NCBI GenBank assembly: GCA_016932575.1
Contig: JAFGCO010000011.1
Location: forward strand, 1-64,000
Length of the DNA: 64,000 bases
DNA from: a bacterium
Lineage (GTDB): Bacteria; Zhuqueibacterota; QNDG01; JAFGCO01
Direction: 5' to 3'
Each line of letters starts with the position of its first letter. Position 1 is the stretch's first letter. Positions 1-6,503 of the stretch are shown here, piece by piece. The notes below the pieces were generated by a model that saw only the letters and a program-made list of their open reading frames with translations, did not search any database and was not told the origin of the DNA. A program made the position numbers and the translations under genes.

Positions 1-86
1 ACAGAAAAATTAATATAATCTAACACCGCTCGGGTGGCCGGTTTTGAACTGCCCCCGACTGGCCGGTTTTAAAGTGCCCATTGACA
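1..86. mobile_element. Probable right end of an IS21-like element
   Basis: Two copies of a 20-bp unit, TGGCCGGTTTTRAAnTGCCC, lie at 35-54 and 60-79, followed by CATTGACA ending near 86. Spaced repeats of this kind just inside a terminus ending in CA are typical of IS21-family ends, beyond the istB gene. No istA/istB coding sequence is in the window, so the element would extend to the left of base 1. The family assignment is from memory of such ends and is tentative. Confidence 0.4.
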
Positions 87-265
87 CTTTTACTGACCTT
101 TGAAGGTTGGTCTAAAACGAAAAGTTGGACGCTGACGGTTGGCGCGCGACCGGTTAGGGGTTAGCTTTTATTGTTATAACTTAAGGGAACTCATTTATTT
201 CACTGTAAAATTTTATGCAGCTTAATCGTCTTCGTTAACGATTATCAACTTGATAAAGGTATAGG

Positions 266-2011
266 ATGATGAAGAATACCGTATTTACTTTGACATTAAT
301 ACCATTTCTATTTTTTTTAACGATCAGTATTCATAGTCAAAACAATAATAATTATTTAGAACTGATTGAAGAATCTGAAGACTTCATTATGCGAAAAATG
401 AAATCAGATAATCTAGTTGGGGTAAGCGCTGCAATTATAATTAATGATTCTGTTATCTGGAAAAATGGTTTTGGATACGCTGATAAGGAAAATAAAATAC
501 CTATGACTGTAAATACGGTTGTAAATATTGCTTCAATAACTAAAACATTTACAGCGCTGGCATTAATGCAACTTCAGGAAAAGAGATTACTCAATATAAA
601 TCAACCCGTGAATAAATATTTGCCTGAATTCAATCCCAAAACCAGGGGGGAAAATTTAAAACAGCTTACAATTAAATCTGTTATCACTCATTCTTCAGGA
701 ATTCAACGTGACATATTGAAGAATAGTGATTTAAGGACAGGAAAATACACTGATGTTCTGGGTTTTATTAATGAAACCTATTTATTTTACCCTCCGGGTA
801 TGGTTGAATCATATTCTAATTCAGGTTATAACATTTTAGGCCACCTCATAAAAGAAATGAGCAGACAGGATTACCCTGAATATATTCATAATAATATTTT
901 TACGCCGCTTGGGATGAGTAATTCAGGCTTTGTTATGGATTCATTAAAGAATAGAACTAAAATATATGCGGGAGGCAAAGAAGCTAAAGAATATGAGCTA
1001 AGGGATATTGCATCGGGTGGTATTTACACCGATATCAATGATTTTGCCAGATATTCCAAAGGTTTACTGGATGCTTATAATGGAAAAAACAACTCGATTA
1101 TTAAAAAAGAGATGATTAAAAATATATTCACTCTTCAAAGTAAAAGCGCCCTGATAGAACAAAATAAAAAAGGATTAGGGTGGTTTATGCTTAAAAATGA
1201 TTCTGTTTTTGCTGTGACGCACAATGGCAGTGCTGGATTTACACAAGCCAATTTATTTTTGATCCCTGAAAAAAAAGCTGCTGTTATGATTTTGGTTAAT
1301 TCAGCAGAAGGATGGCCTTTGGCGAAAGACTTTTGTAAAAATTTCATAAATAAATATGGATTGAAAGGTCAAGACATGGTTCCTCCACCGGTTATAAAAG
1401 AAATCCATAAAGAACTTAGGCCAATAGTTTTGTCAAATAAATTGTTAAGAAAACATGTGGGTGATTATGCCAACGGATTTTCTTTTTTGACTATTTCGAT
1501 CGAAGACAGCAATTTGATAATGGTTAGAGATAATAAGCATTACCTGTTAAAAGCCCTGTCTGAAAATGAATTTTTGCCTTATGAAATTGTTGGAAAAGAC
1601 AGCCTTATTCAAAAAGATAATGAAAGGTATTGTTTTATAAACGTAGATAAGTTACACATCCTGTTTCAAAAAGTTGGAAACCGGGAATATCAATTGGGTT
1701 ACAGGCTGAACAAATTTAATATTTCTCCATTAAGTGAGAAATTTGGTGCATATGAACATTATGGCTACCAGATGTTAGTAGGAGATACGAAATTTAAAGG
1801 GGCAGAATTATCATTGGCCGAGAATAGCGTATTAATGTTGAAATTAATTGCTTATGATGGAGAGTTCACTTTTCCACTAAATGTGATTTCCAATGAATAT
1901 GCTGTTACAAGTGGGTTAAGCACAGGATTTGAATATACGATAAAGCTTAAAGAGAATGAAAGATATGATATAATTGATTTTGGAGGAATAACGTTTCGAA
2001 AAATAAAATAG
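266..2011 (+). CDS. Secreted serine beta-lactamase-like hydrolase (class C / beta-lactamase-related family)
   Basis: 581 residues with a signal peptide (hydrophobic run about 7-22, ending HSQ). The catalytic signature of the beta-lactamase/DD-peptidase fold is complete: SITK with Ser90 and Lys93, the YSN motif at 183-185, and HNG at 319-321 in place of KTG, as is common in the esterase/peptidase branch. A C-terminal portion of about 200 residues beyond the catalytic domain is of unknown function. It probably acts in the periplasm or outside the cell on a peptide, ester or amide; true beta-lactamase activity is not implied. It is followed directly by an attC-like palindrome, so it may be a mobile cassette gene. 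AT-rich codon use matches the neighbouring accessory genes. Confidence 0.85.
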   Translation: MMKNTVFTLTLIPFLFFLTISIHSQNNNNYLELIEESEDFIMRKMKSDNLVGVSAAIIINDSVIWKNGFGYADKENKIPMTVNTVVNIASITKTFTALALMQLQEKRLLNINQPVNKYLPEFNPKTRGENLKQLTIKSVITHSSGIQRDILKNSDLRTGKYTDVLGFINETYLFYPPGMVESYSNSGYNILGHLIKEMSRQDYPEYIHNNIFTPLGMSNSGFVMDSLKNRTKIYAGGKEAKEYELRDIASGGIYTDINDFARYSKGLLDAYNGKNNSIIKKEMIKNIFTLQSKSALIEQNKKGLGWFMLKNDSVFAVTHNGSAGFTQANLFLIPEKKAAVMILVNSAEGWPLAKDFCKNFINKYGLKGQDMVPPPVIKEIHKELRPIVLSNKLLRKHVGDYANGFSFLTISIEDSNLIMVRDNKHYLLKALSENEFLPYEIVGKDSLIQKDNERYCFINVDKLHILFQKVGNREYQLGYRLNKFNISPLSEKFGAYEHYGYQMLVGDTKFKGAELSLAENSVLMLKLIAYDGEFTFPLNVISNEYAVTSGLSTGFEYTIKLKENERYDIIDFGGITFRKIK

Positions 2012-2084
2012 AATAACAACAGCTAACATTATGGATAATCCGTTGATGAATTGTACAAAATTGAGCTTTATCTGTAATTAATCA

Positions 2085-2216
2085 GCTAACAAGCGGCTTA
2101 ACTCCGACCAAAGGGGTACAGTTTTTTCTAAGTTTGTTTGGTGCTCTTTCGTAGCGGCTTTTTGAAGTGGAAAGTACGTGGAGTTTGCCCTTTGGCGGGT
2201 TAGCCGCAAGTTATAC
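2085..2216 (+). repeat. Integron attC-like recombination site
   Basis: A 132-bp imperfect palindrome begins GCTAACAAGCGGCTTAAC (2085-2102) and ends GGGTTAGCCGCAAGTTATAC (2197-2216). The arms pair as GCGGCT/AGCCGC (2093-2098 with 2202-2207) and CCAAAGGG/CCCTTTGG (2108-2115 with 2188-2195), with unpaired bases between the boxes. The order of inverse core site, two inner boxes and core site ending GTTATAC, and the overall length, match chromosomal integron attC sites. It lies 73 bp after the stop codon of the preceding gene. No integrase gene is in the window. Confidence 0.6.
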
Positions 2217-2253
2217 AGATCGTCCAGGGTATCTTACCCGGAACACAAACTGA

Positions 2254-2271
2254 GTGGGTTTTCTAACCCAC
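2254..2271. repeat. REP-like hairpin at the head of the transposase remnant
   Basis: GTGGGTT-TTCT-AACCCAC forms a perfect 7-bp stem with a four-base loop. It lies immediately before residues that match a Y1 (IS200/REP-associated) transposase, as subterminal hairpins of such elements do. The core TGGGTTTTCTAACCCA differs at only three positions from the loop and inner stem of the hairpin at 9046-9071. Confidence 0.45.
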
Positions 2272-2536
2272 CAAGCAAAAGAAGAAAAAGATGACACATC
2301 ATTCTATTATTGTACATGTACAATCGTTCTATGGATACCCATTTTTCAGAGTGAAGAATATTTCCAAATCATTCAGAGTCTTAAATATTGTCAAGCACAA
2401 AAAGGCTTCATTCTGCACGGATACATGATTATGCCCACACATTTACATTTAATCACATCATACAAAGAAGATAAGTCTCTATCCGATATAATGCGAGATT
2501 TTAAGCATTATACATCCGTGCTTATTCAATTATCAC
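2254..2536 (+). mobile_element. Truncated Y1 (IS200-like / REP-associated) transposase remnant
   Basis: The reading frame from GTG 2254 encodes about 94 residues typical of the Y1_Tnp family: an entry segment around WIPIFQSEEYFQII, then GYMIMPTHLHLIT with the HUH metal motif (His-Leu-His), then LSDIMRDFKHYTS. The domain stops at the point where the catalytic tyrosine helix should follow, so the enzyme must be dead. Instead of a stop codon, the frame runs through a run of nine A residues (2537-2545) into the signal peptide of a GH9 cellulase. A hairpin at 2254-2271 may be the left subterminal structure of the original element. Confidence 0.7.
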
Positions 2537-5058
2537 AAAAAAAAAGCAAGTTCATTTATCTGTTTTTATGCTCACTTTCTACTATTCATATTACTGCCGG
2601 CGAGTTAGGCGGTTTTCGTGACATGCAAATACGCTCGGATGAAATAGTCACAGTTTGGTTAGGCTATCATTCCACTACTGATGCAACTATATTAAAAAAT
2701 ATTACACTTTATACAATTACCAGTACAGATGATTCAGATTACTTAGATGGGCGTCATCCGGTATACATCTCTCGTTTTGCAAAGGCATCTCATTCAGTAG
2801 GCGGATGGGGAGAGCCTGAGCTTTTGGATAATTTTATGCATTGCACATTGCCATTTGCTCTAAAACCAGGGAAAAACTATACAATGACAATTGAAAACAG
2901 TTTAATCCCTTCACATGATACACTTAGTATGGATTTCAGTTTAGATGCCACACCAAACCCTGGTTTTAAGCTTAACCAGGTCGGGTATTCAAAACGTGCA
3001 AACATAAAAATTGTATACCTGTCGTCATACCTTGGTGATGGCGAGCCTGCAGATTTAACAAAATATTCAACATTTAAAGTGTGTCGTACAAAAGATGGAA
3101 GTGTAGTTTTCCTGGGTACAATCGAATTTGTAACAGATAGCGATCCACAAGGATTGGATAAATTGTATAAACTTGATATTTCAGCATTAGATGAAGAAGG
3201 TGAATTTTACATATGGGTTGATGGGTTGGGAAGATCTTATAATTTTATGAATGGGGATATCGCATCGAAGGAAATATATCGAATTATTGCAAAAGGAATG
3301 TACTTTCAACGAAGTGGTACTGCCATTGAACAGCCTTATGCAGAACAATGGCCACGGCCAATTGCCCATAACCAAATATATGTTACAACAAAAAATATTG
3401 TTCATCCGTGGACAGAAGGTACATATGATTGGGGATGGGGTTCGATAGAGGTTGATCCGAATAGTTATTCTGCAGGCGATTGGTATGTTCCGGAAGGTCC
3501 GTATGAATACTATGGAGGACATTATGATGCCGGAGATTTTGATACAAGAATCACACATGTGGGAATAGGTGAACGCTTAATGGCTTTGTATGAAAATCTT
3601 CCGGAGAGATTTTACGATGGCCAAGTCAATATTCCTGAAGCAGGGAATGGAATACCGGATATTCTGGATGAAGTCGCATGGAATTTAAAGGCATGGGAAT
3701 ATTTTCAAGATTACGCAACAGAAATTCGTAGCTTGGATGGCGGTATCGCCCCGGGAATAGAATCGTATTGTCACCCGTTTGTGAAAGGAGAAGATGATGA
3801 TTTGCCGTACTGGATGCGTAAAGTAACACCCTATTCATCCTTTGCCGGTGCCGGATTATTTGCACAGGCAGCACGGCTTTTCAAGCCTTTTGACAGTGTT
3901 TGTGCTGAAAATTATTTAGAGCGGGCTAAAGCAGCTTATCGGTATGCCTGTAATCATAGAGAGGAACCCTGGCATTCGGAAATTGAATTATACTGCCAGA
4001 GGAAATATTCCTGTGATGAATATTATGATGATTACCTTCTGGAAAGTGCCTGGTGTTGGGCTGCCGGGCAGTTATTCTCAACAACCGGAGAAGCGTTATA
4101 TTGGAATCATTTTTTAGAAAATAAGCTTGACAATGATTGGGCAGTTCCATATTGGAATTTTGATCGATGGATTGTTTTATGGCCGATTATTTCAACCAAA
4201 CAGGAAGCGCTTTCCAGCGGACATATAAAATCATTACAGAATGAGCTTCTTCAAGCAGCAGATGCTACAATATCACGGATCAACAGGAACGGAGAAACAG
4301 GATATCAGGCAGCCTGTGCTGATCAAGGATGGTCGGGACTTCTCTCGCCATTGTATACAGGGAATTTAAATCCCGTTTATCGTGCTTATCTGCTCACGAA
4401 AGAGCAAAAATATTTAGACGCGATTGCGACTTCTCTGGATTTTGTTCTTGGCATGAATCCCGCCGAAATGAGTTGGATGACAGGTGCGGGTTCTGTCTAT
4501 CCGATGGATCCAAGGAATTTAAATTGCAAATTTGATGATGTTGAAGAGCCCTATCCCGGTATTGTTATTTATGGTCCAACAATGGATTATGATAGTGAGA
4601 AGATTCTATTTTACCCGGACAAATCAACATTGGGCATTTATCGTATTCTTCCAGATAATTTTAACAGTGGGGAAATTACGGAATATGTAGTTGATGAACA
4701 ACAAGCCAATATGTATTTAGCTGCAGGTATACTATTGCCTGATGGGATAAGTGTTCCGGTCGGTTGCGTTGGATCATCTTCAAATGTAATTCATTTTTAT
4801 AATTACCCGAATCCATTTAATCGGGATACGGCCATCCCCATCACAGTACACACTACAAGCGTTTTAACCATTCACATTGTTAATAGCAATGGCCAACTCA
4901 TTGATACTTTAGTAAATCGAGAAGTGGGAGCCGGCCATTATACTTTTACATGGGATGGAACTTTTTTTTCAGGAGCTCCTGTTGCCTCTGGTTTATATTT
5001 TTGTAAAGTTAAGGCAGGTCAGTATGTGGGTAGTGCGAAGGTGCTATTTTTGAAATAA
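2491..5058 (+). CDS. Secreted GH9 endoglucanase/cellulase with T9SS sorting tail
   Basis: The open frame is continuous from GTG 2254, but residues before about 2491 belong to a transposase remnant. A signal peptide (FIYLFLCSLSTIHITAG) begins at about 2552, so initiation at ATG 2491 or GTG 2518 is more likely; no good Shine-Dalgarno sequence is seen. After the signal come an Ig-like CelD_N domain and a GH9 (alpha/alpha)6 barrel with the DAGD motif at 3526-3537 (catalytic Asp region) and a late Glu in VVDEQQANMYLAAG (general acid position). The C-terminus has NYPNPFN and ASGLYFCKVKAG, a type IX secretion tail. It should hydrolyse beta-1,4-glucans outside the cell or on its surface. The fused 5' end is the main oddity. 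Confidence 0.85.
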   Translation: MRDFKHYTSVLIQLSQKKSKFIYLFLCSLSTIHITAGELGGFRDMQIRSDEIVTVWLGYHSTTDATILKNITLYTITSTDDSDYLDGRHPVYISRFAKASHSVGGWGEPELLDNFMHCTLPFALKPGKNYTMTIENSLIPSHDTLSMDFSLDATPNPGFKLNQVGYSKRANIKIVYLSSYLGDGEPADLTKYSTFKVCRTKDGSVVFLGTIEFVTDSDPQGLDKLYKLDISALDEEGEFYIWVDGLGRSYNFMNGDIASKEIYRIIAKGMYFQRSGTAIEQPYAEQWPRPIAHNQIYVTTKNIVHPWTEGTYDWGWGSIEVDPNSYSAGDWYVPEGPYEYYGGHYDAGDFDTRITHVGIGERLMALYENLPERFYDGQVNIPEAGNGIPDILDEVAWNLKAWEYFQDYATEIRSLDGGIAPGIESYCHPFVKGEDDDLPYWMRKVTPYSSFAGAGLFAQAARLFKPFDSVCAENYLERAKAAYRYACNHREEPWHSEIELYCQRKYSCDEYYDDYLLESAWCWAAGQLFSTTGEALYWNHFLENKLDNDWAVPYWNFDRWIVLWPIISTKQEALSSGHIKSLQNELLQAADATISRINRNGETGYQAACADQGWSGLLSPLYTGNLNPVYRAYLLTKEQKYLDAIATSLDFVLGMNPAEMSWMTGAGSVYPMDPRNLNCKFDDVEEPYPGIVIYGPTMDYDSEKILFYPDKSTLGIYRILPDNFNSGEITEYVVDEQQANMYLAAGILLPDGISVPVGCVGSSSNVIHFYNYPNPFNRDTAIPITVHTTSVLTIHIVNSNGQLIDTLVNREVGAGHYTFTWDGTFFSGAPVASGLYFCKVKAGQYVGSAKVLFLK

Positions 5059-5126
5059 TAAGAATATTGTCGCATGATTGTTTTATTTAAGGCGAAGTGC
5101 AACACAAAAATATATAGGAAAATAAA

Positions 5127-5300
5127 ATGAAGCATGATGATTATGAAAAAGACATAATCGAATCCTATGAGAATGACGAGTGAGAACCGGTAAAGAATTT
5201 AGAAGAAGAAAAGGAAAGATTTGCGCAATATGCGAGGAATACATTTAATAAAAATAAAAGAATAAATATAAATTTAAATTTAAGGAGATGTAAAATAAAA
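5127..5300 (+). pseudogene. Decayed CopG/BrnA-like antitoxin
   Basis: From ATG 5127 the translation reads MKHDDYEKDIIESYENDE, then a TGA stop (5181-5183), then continues in frame as EPVKNLEEEKERFAQYARNT followed by NKNKRINI. This matches the CopG-type antitoxin family, in which a Trp codon normally occupies the TGA position and a ribbon-helix-helix DNA-binding strand follows KRINI. That strand is degraded here (NLNLRRCK). The frame then stays open to 5444 without recognisable similarity. No partner toxin is adjacent. The rest of the 5059-5440 gap shows nothing else. Confidence 0.6.
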
Positions 5301-5440
5301 ACAAAAGTAAAATTCGCATGGATATTTGTAATTGTAGAATTTGTATATGGTTTTAAGCCATATACTGATATTTACAAATTGTTAAACGAAGGAAACAAAT
5401 CTTACTCAAATGAATTTATCATAACGATGCAAAGTGGTAA

Positions 5441-5737
5441 ATGAAAGTAGAACTTAAACAACAAAAAGATGATAGTCTCGACATAGGGGCTATAATTTTC
5501 TTCTTTATTTTTGGTCTATGTTTTCTAATCCCAGGTATTATTCTTACCGCTAATTATACTTCTAAACTCATCACATCATTCCAATGCTCCCATTGGCCGA
5601 CAACTGAAAGCATAATATTAAAATCAGAAGTAAAAATTGGGGTGGAACGTAAAAAGCATAAACAAATGTATAGCCCAAATATAGAATACAAATTGGACGC
5701 GCCGCACAAACTGGTTATATGCTTAATAAATCCTTGA
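5441..5737 (+). CDS. C-terminally clipped DUF3592-like membrane protein
   Basis: 98 residues. One hydrophobic segment (about 16-39) is followed by HWPTTESIILKSEVKIG and YSPNIEYKLD, the pattern of DUF3592 proteins (W-P-T-x-G-x-I-x-x-S, then Y-x-P-x-I-x-Y). Family members normally have about 130-150 residues and a second transmembrane helix after the Y-x-Y strand. Here the frame ends early in a non-matching tail at the sequence GTTATATGC (5714-5722), which resembles an integron core site. It is probably truncated by recombination and may be non-functional. Confidence 0.5.
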   Translation: MKVELKQQKDDSLDIGAIIFFFIFGLCFLIPGIILTANYTSKLITSFQCSHWPTTESIILKSEVKIGVERKKHKQMYSPNIEYKLDAPHKLVICLINP

Positions 5738-5780
5738 CAATATACATAATAATATGCATATTTATATGCATATTATATAC
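5734..5780 (+). promoter_or_regulatory. vapBC promoter and palindromic operator
   Basis: A consensus -35 box TTGACA at 5734-5739 is followed by two copies of the perfect palindrome ATATGCATAT at 5752-5761 and 5764-5773, which cover the expected -10 region. The antitoxin start is at 5793 with GAGG upstream. Antitoxin-toxin complexes of this type normally autorepress by binding such inverted repeats, so this is the likely operator. Confidence 0.6.
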
Positions 5781-5792
5781 ATAGAGGAACTT

Positions 5793-5984
5793 ATGAGAAC
5801 AACACTAAACATCGAAGACACGCTAATCGATAAAGCCTCAAAATTAACTGGAATTAAAGAAAAAACATCGCTTGTACGCTTAGGCCTTGAAGCATTAATT
5901 GCTCGTGAAAGTGCAAGAAGGTTAGCAAAACTTGGTGGCACCGAAAAGAATTTAATCAAAATATCCAGAAGACGAAATCTGTAA
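5793..5984 (+). CDS. vapB: Type II antitoxin, VapB family
   Basis: 63 residues: MRTTLNIEDTLIDKASKLTG, then KTSLVRLGLEALIARESARRLAKLGG and a basic end. This is the VapB_antitoxin (ribbon-helix-helix) pattern: the N-terminal strand binds DNA and the C-terminal tail neutralises the toxin. ATG 5793 is chosen over the upstream ATG 5754 because the latter lies inside the operator, and GAGG precedes 5793. The toxin gene starts two bases after the stop codon, so the pair is translated together. Regulation is probably autorepression at the ATATGCATAT palindromes. Confidence 0.88.
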   Translation: MRTTLNIEDTLIDKASKLTGIKEKTSLVRLGLEALIARESARRLAKLGGTEKNLIKISRRRNL

Positions 5985-5986
5985 AA

Positions 5987-6349
5987 ATGGTTTTGGTCGA
6001 TACTTCCATATGGATTGATCACTTTAGAAATTGTAATGATCAACTTGTCGAACTGCTTAATGATGGAGAAGTATTTTGTCATCCATTCATTATTGGAGAA
6101 TTGGCTTGTGGTAATTTAAAAAATAGAAAAGAAATTTTAACTGCCCTTCAAGCCTTACCTCAATCTTCTATAATTGAACATAACGAGATAATGATTTTTA
6201 TCGAGAAAAATAATATTATTAGTAAAGGTTTGGGCTATATTGATGTAGCGATTCTTGCTTCTTCCTTAGTAACAGGCAGTCCACTTTGGACGCTTGATCT
6301 AAAGCTAAATGACATTGCAATTAAATTCGACATTAACCATAGCATATAA
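5987..6349 (+). CDS. vapC: VapC-type PIN-domain ribonuclease toxin
   Basis: 120 residues with the four acidic positions of the PIN active site: Asp5 (MVLVDTS), Glu38 (GELA), Asp86 (GYIDVAIL) and Asp104 (WTLDLKL). VapC toxins are Mg2+-dependent endoribonucleases that cut tRNA or rRNA when VapB is lost. The stop codon TAA (6347-6349) lies inside GCATATAAC, the exact reverse complement of GTTATATGC found upstream of vapB at 5714-5722. The whole module is therefore flanked by 9-bp inverted repeats. Confidence 0.9.
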   Translation: MVLVDTSIWIDHFRNCNDQLVELLNDGEVFCHPFIIGELACGNLKNRKEILTALQALPQSSIIEHNEIMIFIEKNNIISKGLGYIDVAILASSLVTGSPLWTLDLKLNDIAIKFDINHSI

Positions 6350-6503
6350 CACATGAACCAGACGCCAACATTGCCGGGCTTCCAGCCGGGATGCTTGTGC
6401 TTTTGAATATTTCGGCATTCATGAAAGACAAAAGACTTGGATGCTTTCGCATCTGTTTGGATTGCAGCAAGTTGCACATCCCAACTGAAAACAGGGAGAA
6501 AAA

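Noticed and set aside
6350-6503. Possible full attC site after vapC
   Set aside because: The left core GCATATAAC is present, but no matching right arm pairs with CAGACGCC within 150 bp, so only the half-site is reported.
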